This document shows, piece after piece, positions 37,423 to 46,452 of a stretch of DNA of 64,000 nt. Numbering within the stretch: position 1 is the first letter of the stretch; every line of letters starts with the position of its first letter. The translations under genes and the position numbers were made by a program. The stretch comes from Ureibacillus aquaedulcis (GTDB taxonomy: Bacteria > Bacillota > Bacilli > Bacillales_A > Planococcaceae): assembly GCF_030418165.1 (NCBI RefSeq), contig NZ_JAUHTQ010000001.1, positions 310,001-374,000 of the forward strand, given 5' to 3'. The notes under the pieces were generated by a model. That model was not told the DNA's origin. It ran no database searches and saw only the letters and a list, made by a program, of their open reading frames with translations.

Positions 37423-38579
37423 GAGTTGTAATTTATAGAGGACAATTCCAATACGATGTTGTAAATGATTTTGGGAATTCAATTGGTGAGGTGTTAACAG
37501 AGATTGGGCACGAAGTTATTTACATAAACTTAAATAGCAGTCATGTTGTTAATGAATTAGTAGATACATTTAAGCGACCTGTAGATTTCGTACTATCCTT
37601 TAATGGTATAGGCCATGATCTGAAAATACACGGTGAATCATTATACGATTATTTAAAAATTCCTATTGTAATGTGGTTAGTTGATCATCCAATCCACCTA
37701 TATCAACGAATTATAGAACCAATTAATCATAAAATAGTTGTGTGTATTGATGAAACACATGTTGATTATATTGAACAAAATATTCAAGAAGAGATAATTA
37801 CTTCCTTTATTTCACATGCTGCAAAAAAAGAATCACTTCAACTAGATGCTCAAAAAAGATATGATGTTGTATTTGCAGGGCATATAGCCACCACAGATCA
37901 ATATGAAGAAACATTAAATCAAGTTGAAAACTATATACCTAATTTCCGAGATAAAGTGATAACGAAGTTAAATCTACAAGGTAATATCGATTTACGCTTA
38001 CTAATGAATGATTTTTATCATGAACAACCTAGTCTAAAACAAACCCTAAATGAGATTGGCGTTATGAATATTTTAGATCGTTATATAAGGGCAGTAAAAA
38101 GAGAAAGAATTATTAATGATCTTTTAAATCAAGATGTAACAATTGATTTCTTTGGTATTATTCCTGAAAATCACCCATTTTTATTGAATTCTAATTTTAA
38201 AAATCATGGCTCTATTCCTTTTGAAGAGATGAAAAGAATATTTAGAGCATCTAAGATGGTACTTAACATTTTACCTAATTTCCCCAATGGTGGACATGAA
38301 CGAATCTTTACAAGTATGATGCAGGGAGCATTGCCGTTAACAGACACTAATCTATATATTAAAAAACATTTAAAAGAAGTCATAGGATTTGATTTAGTTG
38401 ACTTCTCGGGTGCTGGAAATGTAATTTTAGAAATCCTAGGTAATGAAGCTGAATTGAAAAAACAAATTAAAAATAATCATCAAATTGCTTATGAAAATCA
38501 TAGCTGGGAAAATCGGGTGGTAGAAATGTTATATGTAATAGAGATTGCAAAAAAATATTTTAATTCAAAAGGTATATAA
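37419..38579 (+). CDS. CgeB-like glycosyltransferase
   Basis: GT-B-type transferase of 386 residues. The N-terminal half (DFGNSIGEVLTEIGHEVIYI, IVMWLVDHPIHLYQRI) resembles DUF3880, and the C-terminal half (FFGIIPENHPF, KMVLNILPNFPNGGHERIFTSMMQGALPLTDTN) resembles the Glyco_trans_1_2 domain of CgeB-type proteins. Donor and acceptor are unknown. It begins inside the pseI stop (ATGA), so it belongs to the pse transcript, between pseI and pseC. Confidence 0.75.
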   Translation: MRVVIYRGQFQYDVVNDFGNSIGEVLTEIGHEVIYINLNSSHVVNELVDTFKRPVDFVLSFNGIGHDLKIHGESLYDYLKIPIVMWLVDHPIHLYQRIIEPINHKIVVCIDETHVDYIEQNIQEEIITSFISHAAKKESLQLDAQKRYDVVFAGHIATTDQYEETLNQVENYIPNFRDKVITKLNLQGNIDLRLLMNDFYHEQPSLKQTLNEIGVMNILDRYIRAVKRERIINDLLNQDVTIDFFGIIPENHPFLLNSNFKNHGSIPFEEMKRIFRASKMVLNILPNFPNGGHERIFTSMMQGALPLTDTNLYIKKHLKEVIGFDLVDFSGAGNVILEILGNEAELKKQIKNNHQIAYENHSWENRVVEMLYVIEIAKKYFNSKGI

Positions 38580-38580
38580 T

Positions 38581-39723
38581 ATGGAGAAACTATCTAAATT
38601 CCTATCCTATGGTAGACAAGTCGTGGACGAAAATGATATTCAAGCTGTAGTAGATATCTTACGTTCTTCCTTCCTTACACAAGGCCCTAAAATTGAAGAG
38701 TTTGAAGCAGCGATTGCGGAATATGTTGGCGCAAAATATGCTGTGGCATTTAGTAATGGTACAGCAGCTTTGCATGGCGCTTGTTTTGCAGCAGGTATTG
38801 GAGAAGGTGACGAGGTAATTACTACACCGATTACCTTTGCTGCTAGTGCAAATTGTGTTCGTTATGTTGGTGGGACTGTAGTATTTGCTGATATTAATAG
38901 AAATACCTATAATATTAATCCTTACGAAATTGAGAAAAAAATTACTTCTAAAACAAAAGCGATAATTCCTGTTGATTTTACTGGTCAGCCAGCTGACATG
39001 GATTTTATTAATGAAGTTGCAAAAAAACATAATTTGGTAGTAATTGAAGATGGGGCTCATTCTTTGGGAGCGGAGTATAAAGAACGCAAAGTTGGTACAT
39101 TGGCAGATATGACGATGTTTAGCTTTCACCCGGTAAAACCAATTACAACGGCTGAAGGTGGCATTATTGTAACGGACAACGCTGACTATTATCGTAAATT
39201 ACAAGTATTCCGAAGTCATGGAGTTGAAAAGACTCCTTATTCAATTGAACAAGGCGATTGGTATTATGAGATGACTGATCTGGGGTTTAATTACAGAATG
39301 ACGGATCTTCAGGCTGCACTTGGACTATCTCAATTGAATAAGATTGATTATTTTCTTAATCGTCGCCGTGAGATCGCCCAAATGTATAACGAAGCGTTTG
39401 CGATGATACCCGAAATTAAAATACCTGTACAGCTAGAAGGGTCTTATTCAGGATGGCATTTGTATATGATTCAATTAGATGAGAAAATCTCTAGAATTGA
39501 TATTTTTAGGAAAATGAGAAACTTAAATATTGGAGTACATGTACATTATATACCAGTGTATTGGCATCCTTATTATCAGCAGTTAGGTTATAAAAAGGGG
39601 ATCTGTAAAAATGCAGAATTATATTATGACCACGCACTGACTTTACCGATTCATCCTAGTTTAACTGATGAAGATGTACAGTATATTACTACCAATTTAA
39701 TTAAACTAGTTGAATCTTACTAA
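38581..39723 (+). CDS. pseC: UDP-4-amino-4,6-dideoxy-L-AltNAc transaminase PseC
   Basis: PLP-dependent DegT/DnrJ/EryC1 aminotransferase of 380 residues acting directly after PseB. It shows SNGTAALHGACFAAGI, TTPITFAASANCVRYVGG, VIEDGAHSLGA with the PLP-binding Asp157, and SFHPVKPITTAEGG with the Schiff-base Lys186. Strong match to PseC rather than other sugar aminotransferases. AAAAGG precedes ATG 38581. It is separated from pseB by 17 kb, which is unusual because pseB and pseC are normally adjacent. Confidence 0.92.
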   Translation: MEKLSKFLSYGRQVVDENDIQAVVDILRSSFLTQGPKIEEFEAAIAEYVGAKYAVAFSNGTAALHGACFAAGIGEGDEVITTPITFAASANCVRYVGGTVVFADINRNTYNINPYEIEKKITSKTKAIIPVDFTGQPADMDFINEVAKKHNLVVIEDGAHSLGAEYKERKVGTLADMTMFSFHPVKPITTAEGGIIVTDNADYYRKLQVFRSHGVEKTPYSIEQGDWYYEMTDLGFNYRMTDLQAALGLSQLNKIDYFLNRRREIAQMYNEAFAMIPEIKIPVQLEGSYSGWHLYMIQLDEKISRIDIFRKMRNLNIGVHVHYIPVYWHPYYQQLGYKKGICKNAELYYDHALTLPIHPSLTDEDVQYITTNLIKLVESY

Positions 39724-39752
39724 AATCAGCCGAAATAAAGAGTAATAACATT

Positions 39753-39786
39753 TAGTTTGCTCAAAAAGTTAGGCAAACTATATTTT
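39753..39786 (+). terminator. Hairpin after pseC
   Basis: TAGTTTGC (39753-39760) pairs with GCAAACTA (39773-39780), then TATTTT. Possible weak terminator in front of the isomerase gene. Confidence 0.5.
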
Positions 39787-39800
39787 CAGGAGCTGATAAT

Positions 39801-41024
39801 ATGATGTTAACTTTCAATTCCCCTATCCAAATAATTAATAGTTGTAACCAGATTCCTGATATGAGTCACTATCATGAAATTTCATTTAATGAATTATTAA
39901 AAATAAATTTGGTTGCTGAAGAGATAAAGAATAATGCACAAATACTTTTAGTTATCGGAGTTGGTGGGTCGTTCCTAGGATCTAGGGCGGTTATCGACGC
40001 ATTGTCTCCTTATTTTGATCAATCAGATTTAGGAGTTAAAGTAATCTATGCTGGTCAAAATATGAGTGGTGCATACTTAAACCAACTTTTAGCTTACTTA
40101 CATAATAAGGAAGTTTATGTAAATGTAATTTCAAAATCAGGTTCAACGATGGAGCCAGCACTTGCTTTTCGATTGATTAAAAAATATATGGAAAAAAGAT
40201 ACGGTGCTTTTTCTAAAAATCGTATTATCATTACTACAGATGCTACAAATGGTATTTTAAAGCAAGTTGCGGATATTGAAGGCTATCGTCAATTTGTCAT
40301 TCCTTCAAATATAGGTGGTAGATATTCAGTATTTACACCAGCAGGATTATTACCAATTGCTGTAACTGGAGTTGATATTGAAGAATTTCTAAACGGAGCT
40401 AAACAAGCTGATACTGATACAAATGGTGATACTTCGAATCATGCTGCCCAACAATATGCCTTTACACGTTATGAATTATATAAACAAGGCTACTCAGTAG
40501 AACTTCTAGCTTCATTCGAACCACGTTTAAGTAATCTCCACGAATGGTGGAAGCAGTTGTTTGGTGAAAGTGAAGGGAAAGAGTACAAAGGTTTATATCC
40601 TTCTACTGTTAACTATTCAACTGACTTGCATGCAATTGGACAGTTTATACAAGAAGGTAGTCGTATTATGTTCGAAACTTTAATTCATTTTGAAGAAGTA
40701 GAAGCAGATATGGAAATCCCATTTACAATAGATGACATTGACGGATTAAATTATTTAGGCGGGCGTTCAATGAATTCGATTAATGCTATTTCAAAGGATG
40801 GGGTCGCTTTAGCTCATGAAGAGGGCGGAGTACCTGTTGTGAAAATTGTGATGCCAAAGCTAGATGCTTATCATGTCGGTTATTTAATGTTCTTTTTTAT
40901 GAAAGCCTGTGTCATTAGTGCGTCTCTTCTTGAAGTAAATCCTTTTGATCAACCTGGTGTAGAAGCATATAAACGTAAAATGGTAGAGCTACTTAAGAAT
41001 GAGGCGGTGTTAGTGAAAGAGTAA
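39801..41024 (+). CDS. Glucose-6-phosphate isomerase, N-terminally short
   Basis: Interconverts glucose-6-phosphate and fructose-6-phosphate. Motifs are clear: VIGVGGSFLGSRAVIDAL, VISKSGSTMEPALAFR, IGGRYSVFTPAGLLPIA, EWWKQLFGESEGK and MEIPFTIDDIDGLNYLGG. At 407 residues it is about 40 shorter than B. subtilis Pgi, the loss being at the N-terminus. AGGAG lies eight bases before the ATG. It lies at the end of the sugar island, beside a decayed phosphoglucomutase tail; both enzymes feed UDP-glucose synthesis. It is probably an accessory paralogue, since a housekeeping pgi is expected elsewhere. Confidence 0.85.
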   Translation: MMLTFNSPIQIINSCNQIPDMSHYHEISFNELLKINLVAEEIKNNAQILLVIGVGGSFLGSRAVIDALSPYFDQSDLGVKVIYAGQNMSGAYLNQLLAYLHNKEVYVNVISKSGSTMEPALAFRLIKKYMEKRYGAFSKNRIIITTDATNGILKQVADIEGYRQFVIPSNIGGRYSVFTPAGLLPIAVTGVDIEEFLNGAKQADTDTNGDTSNHAAQQYAFTRYELYKQGYSVELLASFEPRLSNLHEWWKQLFGESEGKEYKGLYPSTVNYSTDLHAIGQFIQEGSRIMFETLIHFEEVEADMEIPFTIDDIDGLNYLGGRSMNSINAISKDGVALAHEEGGVPVVKIVMPKLDAYHVGYLMFFFMKACVISASLLEVNPFDQPGVEAYKRKMVELLKNEAVLVKE

Positions 41025-41058
41025 ATCTCTCTGGATTCAACACGCAGATGATTAATAT

Positions 41059-41186
41059 CGTCCTTCAGGAACAGAACCAAAATGTAAATTTTATTTAGCA
41101 ACTATTGCAAAATATGAAGAAATGCTCGTCAAAAATTAATTGCACTTGGGAATGAAGTGAACCAACTTGTTAAGGAGAAAAACTAA
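41059..41186 (+). pseudogene. Decayed C-terminal remnant of a phosphoglucomutase (pgcA-like)
   Basis: In one frame from 41059 the DNA reads RPSGTEPKCKFYLATIAKYE, the signature phosphate-binding loop of alpha-phosphohexomutases and following residues. Near 41127 the match moves to another frame and reads QKLIALGNEVNQLVKEKN to a stop at 41184. An in-frame stop precedes the motif, and no start or upstream body exists. A remnant carrying a frameshift is the simplest reading. Phosphoglucomutase would have linked Pgi to GalU in this island. Confidence 0.75.
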
Positions 41187-41209
41187 GTACTACTTGTGCT
41201 TAGTTTTTT
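41181..41209 (+). terminator. Terminator at the end of the glycosylation island
   Basis: AACTAAG (41181-41187) pairs with CTTAGTT (41199-41205), followed by TTTTTC and more T-rich DNA. Confidence 0.75.
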
Positions 41210-41231
41210 CATATTTTTTAACAGTTTTTAT

Positions 41232-41257
41232 GAAAGGTCAAGGGTTTTTGCCGATAT
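41232..41257 (+). promoter_or_regulatory. Sigma-D promoter for flaG-fliD-fliT
   Basis: GAAA (41232-41235), 14 bases, then GCCGATAT (41250-41257), a perfect sigma-D -10. It is about 60 bases upstream of flaG. Confidence 0.75.
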
Positions 41258-41315
41258 AACTTGTAGATATGGAATTTATATATACGCCCGGTCAAAGTCA
41301 AGGAGGATGGGGAAC

Positions 41316-41690
41316 ATGCGTATTTCGTCACAACAAGCAACAGATACTTCTGCGGCAACGAAAACGTTTCAAACTGCACCTGTAGAAAAAGTAGAAGAGC
41401 AAGGTAGCTCAAATTCTAAAACAATGATAAATGAACAGCTTACAACTATTGAAAAAAATGATATTAATGAAGAAAAGTTAAAACAAGCAGTAGATTCTTT
41501 GAATGAATTTATGGAATCGAACCATAATTCATCAAAGTTTGTTTATCATGAGGGGTTAGACCGATATTTTGTACAAGTGGTGAATAAAGATACAGATGAG
41601 GTCGTAAAAGAAATTCCGCCCAAAAAACTCTTAGATGCATTTTATGAAATGCAAAAAATGGTTGGAATGATTGTAGACGAAAAGATTTAA
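41316..41690 (+). CDS. flaG: FlaG family flagellar protein
   Basis: Small protein of 124 residues affecting filament length in other bacteria; equals B. subtilis YvyC by position. The N-terminal half is a disordered Ser/Thr/Gln-rich tail; the C-terminal half has the FlaG fold with SKFVYHEGLDRYFVQVVNKDT and EIPPKKLLDAFYEMQKMVG. AAGGAGG (41300-41306) is correctly spaced for ATG 41316; the longer upstream frame includes the promoter and is rejected. Resumes the conserved flagellar order after the island. Confidence 0.9.
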   Translation: MRISSQQATDTSAATKTFQTAPVEKVEEQGSSNSKTMINEQLTTIEKNDINEEKLKQAVDSLNEFMESNHNSSKFVYHEGLDRYFVQVVNKDTDEVVKEIPPKKLLDAFYEMQKMVGMIVDEKI

Positions 41691-41705
41691 TTAGGAGGAT
41701 GCAAT

Positions 41706-43934
41706 ATGGTAACTCGTGTAGGTGGATTAGCGTCAGGAATGGACATTGACTCAATTGTAGAAAAGTTAATGTCGGCCGAAAAAGCCCCATTAACTAAGCT
41801 TTATCAACAACAAACAAAATACGAATGGGAACGAGATGCTTATCGTGAAATTAATACAGCCTTAAGTTCCTTTGATGATTACCTATTTGATAACTATAGA
41901 TTATCTAGTAATTTTTATAAAAAAACAGTATCTTCAACAAATTCTTCATTAGTTACAGCAACTGCAACATCTGCTGCTATAGGATCTCTTTCAATTGAAG
42001 GTGTAAGTCAATTAGCAACTTCTGCCCGTTCTATTGGAACGACAATTAATGCTACAAGTAAAACTACCATGCAGGAATTGTTGTCTAGTAGTAATCCTGA
42101 TTCTACCTTTACTGATCGAACAATAAAACTTAATGCTATTCAAAAAAATGGTGAATTAGCTACAACTGCAGCATCAATCGAAATAAAAGCGACAGATACT
42201 GTTGAAAATGTAGTCAATAAAATTAATGCTAGTGGTATTGGAGTTACAGCAGTTTTTGAAAGTGGTAAATTATCGATCTCTGCACAAAATACAGGTAGTT
42301 TGAAACAAGAGGGTGCTGCAGAGGTAATTGTTGAATCGGAGACAGGAAGTACATCTGGAACAGCAGTTGCTGCAGGTACTGAATTATTTTCATTGTTTGG
42401 ACTGTCAGATAATAAAAATATAGCTAATGGCGGTTCAAACGCGATTTTTACAATTAACGGAATTGCAACTGAAAGATCTTCAAATACGTTCTCGATTAAT
42501 GGTTACGATGTAACTTTGAATTCAACGTTTAATAAAACAGCAACCAATGCCGATATTTTACAGTCAACAAAGGATCAGTATGATTTTGCACACAAGAATA
42601 CAGAAACTGCAAAAGCTGAACTAGATGCAGCTTTTGCAAATTTAGGTAATCTTAGCTTAGAAGGTTCAATTAATAATATTATTGGTACTACTAGTGACGA
42701 TGGATTGGTCCTTAAAAATTACTTATTAAATATGGGAAGTAATGGACCCGAAAAGTTAGATGCTATTTTTAATCTAAGTATATCCAGTTCATTTACGGTA
42801 GCAGAAATTGATACACAATTAGAAACTCTTAAAAATTCAAATCCTGTAATATTTACTGATGCAGATATCAAATCTTTGAGAAGTGTTTTAATAACTAAGG
42901 GATCTGATGGTACCGAATCACCTTCCAATACAAATAATGGGTATCTTCAAGGTCTAGAGGATACTAAAGGGACAAATACTTCACAGCAAATCCTAGATGT
43001 TTTTGGAAAAGATTTAGCCTATTCAGAAGCAGTACTAAATAAAGAGGAAGCATTTACTTCATTCAGTGAGGCTTATAATCTAAATAAAGGTGTACCAGTA
43101 CCTTCTGGACTAAAAAATTATGCCAGCACTGAACAAGATTATAAGGATTTTATGTCTGGGGTTGATAGTTATGTTGAAGCTAATAGTTCAACACAAGATA
43201 GTCCGGTGACTTTGACTTCTTCAACCGATGTAGACAACATGGTCGACAAAATCAAAAAATTCGTTGAAACATACAACGGATTAGTAACAACGATTAACGG
43301 TAAATTAAAAGAAACCTACAACCGAAATTATCCACCATTAACTGATGAGCAAAAAGAAGAGATGTCTGAAGATGAAATTGAAAAGTGGGAGAAAAAGGCG
43401 CAAACTGGTCTTTTACGAAATGATTCGATTTTAACAAATGGTCTGTACGCTATGCGTAGAACTTTTACAGATGCTGTTGGTGGTTTAGGTGATGATACAA
43501 TTAATTCATTGGCTGAAATTGGCATTACAACTTCATCCACTACTTCGGATGGTGGGAAATTAGTTATTAATGAAGATAAGCTTCGAACTGCCATTGAAAA
43601 AAATGCAGATCAAGTTGCTTCTATCTTTACAAAGACTGGTACTGCAAAAGATGCTTCCAAGGGCGTTACTGAAGATACACGTGGTATCGCACAACGATTA
43701 CGTGATGAGCTAAAAGGTTTTACTGGCGAAATTGAGAAAAAAGCTGGGAAAGCTTCGTCCACTAATCAATCTTATACAATCGGGAAACGTTTGGACGAAA
43801 TGAAAACACGAATCGACGCGTGGGTAGATAAGCTTGAAAATATCGAATCACGATACTGGAAGCAATTCACTGCTATGGAAACGGCAATCAACAAAGCAAA
43901 CAGTCAGTCAAGTATTTTCCAAACGGGATACTAA
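41706..43934 (+). CDS. fliD: Flagellar filament cap protein FliD (HAP2), enlarged
   Basis: Caps the growing filament and guides flagellin folding. N-terminal FliD_N is clear (VGGLASGMDIDSIVEKLMSAE), as is the C-terminal FliD_C (VDNMVDKIKKFVETYNGLV, RRTFTDAVGG, LAEIGITTS, ENIESRYWKQFTAMETAINK). At 742 residues it is about 240 longer than B. subtilis FliD. The extra part is roughly 278-500: helical, Asn/Ser/Thr-rich, inserted in the variable D2/D3 head. AGGAGG precedes the ATG; fliT is 15 bases downstream. Confidence 0.93.
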   Translation: MVTRVGGLASGMDIDSIVEKLMSAEKAPLTKLYQQQTKYEWERDAYREINTALSSFDDYLFDNYRLSSNFYKKTVSSTNSSLVTATATSAAIGSLSIEGVSQLATSARSIGTTINATSKTTMQELLSSSNPDSTFTDRTIKLNAIQKNGELATTAASIEIKATDTVENVVNKINASGIGVTAVFESGKLSISAQNTGSLKQEGAAEVIVESETGSTSGTAVAAGTELFSLFGLSDNKNIANGGSNAIFTINGIATERSSNTFSINGYDVTLNSTFNKTATNADILQSTKDQYDFAHKNTETAKAELDAAFANLGNLSLEGSINNIIGTTSDDGLVLKNYLLNMGSNGPEKLDAIFNLSISSSFTVAEIDTQLETLKNSNPVIFTDADIKSLRSVLITKGSDGTESPSNTNNGYLQGLEDTKGTNTSQQILDVFGKDLAYSEAVLNKEEAFTSFSEAYNLNKGVPVPSGLKNYASTEQDYKDFMSGVDSYVEANSSTQDSPVTLTSSTDVDNMVDKIKKFVETYNGLVTTINGKLKETYNRNYPPLTDEQKEEMSEDEIEKWEKKAQTGLLRNDSILTNGLYAMRRTFTDAVGGLGDDTINSLAEIGITTSSTTSDGGKLVINEDKLRTAIEKNADQVASIFTKTGTAKDASKGVTEDTRGIAQRLRDELKGFTGEIEKKAGKASSTNQSYTIGKRLDEMKTRIDAWVDKLENIESRYWKQFTAMETAINKANSQSSIFQTGY

Positions 43935-43949
43935 AATGGAGTTAGATTA

Positions 43950-44309
43950 ATGGAAAATTTACAACAGTTATTACAAATTTCCGCTAAACTATTAAAGCAT
44001 CTTACCAAAATACCAAATGGGGAAGACCGCTCCATCTATATTGATGAAATTAATGCGATGTTGGATGAGCGTGGAACTCTGATTGAGAAGTTAAGTCGTG
44101 AAGGTTTTGTGATAGATGCGAATAATAAAGTTCACAACACTTTAGCACAGTTGGACAAGAATATCCGGGAACGACTAGATCACGTTATGAACCTTGTCAA
44201 ACAGGATATGAAGGACTTACAAAACTCAAAGAAAAATGAAAGACAATATATGAATCCTTATTCTTCCGTTCAGGTAATGGATGGCATGTATTACGATAAG
44301 AAAAAGTAA
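43950..44309 (+). CDS. fliT: FliT-type flagellar chaperone
   Basis: Probable export chaperone for FliD. The 119-residue protein is helical (LLQISAKLLKHLTKIPNG, YIDEINAMLDERGTLIEKL) with a basic C-terminus. FliT proteins are poorly conserved, so length, helicity and position right after fliD carry the call. In B. subtilis the order is fliD-fliS-fliT; here fliT precedes fliS. Confidence 0.72.
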   Translation: MENLQQLLQISAKLLKHLTKIPNGEDRSIYIDEINAMLDERGTLIEKLSREGFVIDANNKVHNTLAQLDKNIRERLDHVMNLVKQDMKDLQNSKKNERQYMNPYSSVQVMDGMYYDKKK

Positions 44310-44403
44310 GATTTTGGCCATATTTTACAACAAATATTCAATCTTATTCGTTCAATGATAGTATTATAAAAAAGTATGTATCCCTTTAAAGGAGTGTCCC
44401 AAA

Positions 44404-44808
44404 TTGGCAGCACCTAATTCTGCATTAAATGCATATAAACAAAATAGTGTCACAACTGCATCGCCTGGTGAATTAACATTAATGCTCTACAATGGTTGCC
44501 TTAAGTTCTTAACAAAGGCAAAAAATGCAATAGCAGATAAAAATATTGAAGAAAAAAATACAAATATTTTAAAGTCTCAAGCTATCATAGCTGAACTCAT
44601 GTCCACTTTAAATATGGATATTGAGATATCCAAGCAAATGCTTCCCTTATACGACTACATGAACCGTCGCCTGATCGAAGCTAACGTTAAAAACGACACA
44701 GCCATTATCGAAGAAGTAATCGGCTTAACAACAGAATTCCGTGATACATGGAAGCAAGTTATCCAAATTACACGTCAGCAGCAATTTAGCAACGCTCAAC
44801 AAGTTTAA
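44404..44808 (+). CDS. fliS: Flagellar export chaperone FliS
   Basis: Chaperone that prevents flagellin polymerising in the cytoplasm. The 134-residue four-helix protein has NSALNAYKQNSVTTASPGELTLMLYNG near its start and YDYMNRRLIEANVKNDTAIIEEV near its end, both diagnostic. TTG start with AAAGGAGTG upstream. Last gene of the flagellar block; a hairpin follows. Confidence 0.95.
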   Translation: MAAPNSALNAYKQNSVTTASPGELTLMLYNGCLKFLTKAKNAIADKNIEEKNTNILKSQAIIAELMSTLNMDIEISKQMLPLYDYMNRRLIEANVKNDTAIIEEVIGLTTEFRDTWKQVIQITRQQQFSNAQQV

Positions 44809-44816
44809 TTAAAACT

Positions 44817-44856
44817 AGCCTTACATCATCTATCAACTTTGGTGTAAGGCTTTCCT
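44817..44856 (+). terminator. Terminator of fliS
   Basis: AGCCTTACA (44817-44825) pairs with TGTAAGGCT (44843-44851), followed by a broken T tract. Confidence 0.65.
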
Positions 44857-45021
44857 TATGCCAAAAATTTAATATTTAGTAATTTAGATATACTTTTAAA
44901 TAAAAAGCTTACATCTCACTATGCCTAGAATTCCAGAATAAATTACAGTAAAAAGTCATATAGACAGAAGATTCTACTTTAGTTACCTTGGAAATAGGAA
45001 ATTTTTTAGGAGGAAACACCT

Positions 45022-45411
45022 ATGCAGTTTAAAAGATAAGAAGGGTTTCGGTTTGTTTTTAATGAGCCGATCGAGGCGAGTTTTCGTTTGTTGGTGAATG
45101 GACAACCTTTGCCAGCGCTGGATAGTTGTCCGTGTCAGATATTAGATATTAGTCCTCGGGGGATGAAGATGTTTTCGGAGGTGAAATTGGGGGAATACCT
45201 AAATAAGGCTGCACTCCAAATCGAGTTGCAATTTGTTTTGGATGTGACGACGATTCAGGCGGTTGGGGAAATTGTTTGGCGGAAGCCCTTTGGCCGAGGC
45301 GATCAATATGGCATCCTTTTTCAAGCTCAAAAGAATCTGGATGAACTCATTATTAAAGAGATGAAACTTCGCCGGAAAAAGGAAGTAATGCAGTCTAAAC
45401 CATATCGATAG
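45022..45411 (+). pseudogene. PilZ domain protein interrupted by an in-frame stop
   Basis: A strong AGGAGG (45008-45013) precedes ATG 45022. The frame reads MQFKR, then TAA at 45037-45039, then continues without a break for 124 codons as EGFRFVFNEPIEASFRLLVN. The body has the c-di-GMP motif DISPRG followed by MKMFSE, and IVWRKPFGRGDQYGILF, typical of PilZ proteins. Restart at TTG 45088 would give 107 residues without the N-terminal Arg region that helps bind c-di-GMP. A recent nonsense mutation is the simplest view; sequencing error or recoding are alternatives. Confidence 0.75.
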
Positions 45412-45679
45412 AAAAAATTTTTCGACATATTTTGTTTCATATGCTTAGAATTTTTCAAAGTTTGAGTAAGTTCTTACCTATATAATGGCATAAAGAATTT
45501 GTATGTAAACAATTTCCGTTAACCGAACCAATCGCGTTAGATGAATTTTTTCTAAATTATTTGTTAAGAATATGTGAATGGAATTGTCGAAAGATGAAAA
45601 AGATTCTCTAGTAGTGGTAGGATTTTTTGAACCTATGGCGAATATATATTTACATAGGTGTAATAAAGGAGGAGTTTAC

Positions 45680-46234
45680 ATGATTAACTTTAACATTCGT
45701 GGTGAAAACATTGAGGTAACTCCAGCGATACGCGAGTACGTTGAAAACAAGATCGAGAAAATCGAACGTTATTTCAGCGAGGGCGTAGATGCTAACGCAA
45801 ACGTGAATTTAAAAGTTTACAATGGCAAACAAACGAAAGTCGAAGTAACCATTCCTTTGAAGAACCTCACACTTCGCGCAGAAGAGCGTCATGATGATAT
45901 GTATGCAGCGATTGATCTTATTGTCGATAAACTAGAGCGCCAAATTCGCAAGCACAAAACGAAAGTCAATCGTAAATTCCGTGAAAGTACAGGCATCTAC
46001 TTTGCACAAGAAGCGATGAACGGGTCTGCGGCTACTACCACATTAGAGGACGAGGAGTTCACGGTTGTACGTACGAAGCAATTCGACCTAAAGCCAATGG
46101 ATCAGGAAGAAGCTATCTTGCAGATGAATCTACTTGGACATGATTTCTTCGTCTATACGGATTCAGAATCAGATGCAACGAACATCGTCTATAAACGACG
46201 TGACGGAAAATACGGGTTAATTGAAACGAATTAA
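45680..46234 (+). CDS. hpf: Ribosome hibernation promoting factor, long form
   Basis: Binds the 30S subunit and dimerises 70S ribosomes into 100S particles in stationary phase. The 184-residue protein has the N-terminal HPF/RaiA domain (INFNIRGENIEVTPAIREYVENK, DDMYAAIDLIVDKLERQIRKHK) and the C-terminal dimerisation domain (VVRTKQFDLKPMDQEEAILQMNLLGHDFFVY). AAAGGAGGAG selects ATG 45680; a longer frame from 45578 is not used. In B. subtilis hpf (yvyD) directly precedes secA; here the tad locus separates them. Confidence 0.96.
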   Translation: MINFNIRGENIEVTPAIREYVENKIEKIERYFSEGVDANANVNLKVYNGKQTKVEVTIPLKNLTLRAEERHDDMYAAIDLIVDKLERQIRKHKTKVNRKFRESTGIYFAQEAMNGSAATTTLEDEEFTVVRTKQFDLKPMDQEEAILQMNLLGHDFFVYTDSESDATNIVYKRRDGKYGLIETN

Positions 46235-46262
46235 CACTCAAATTTAAAAATTAAATATTATC

Positions 46263-46294
46263 GGGCCCTTGCTTAGTGCAAGGGTCTTTTTTTG
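46263..46294 (+). terminator. Terminator of hpf
   Basis: GGCCCTTGC (46264-46272) pairs with GCAAGGGTC (46278-46286) with one G-U pair, followed by TTTTTTT. The following 150 bases to the next gene show nothing further. Confidence 0.9.
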
Positions 46295-46452
46295 TTTGGA
46301 GCGGACTTTTGGGGATGATTTTACATGGTTTGATTTTAATCGTCCATACTAAAACCAGTTGTATTTTATCTAATAGCTAATGAAAATCGGGTAGCCATTA
46401 CAAAATTCGTAATCGTCTGTGCATGGCAAGGCATTAAAAAAGGAGGATTGAG

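Noticed and set aside
41196-41315. Extended N-terminus for FlaG
   Set aside because: The upstream frame covers the terminator and sigma-D promoter; AAGGAGG is spaced for ATG 41316.
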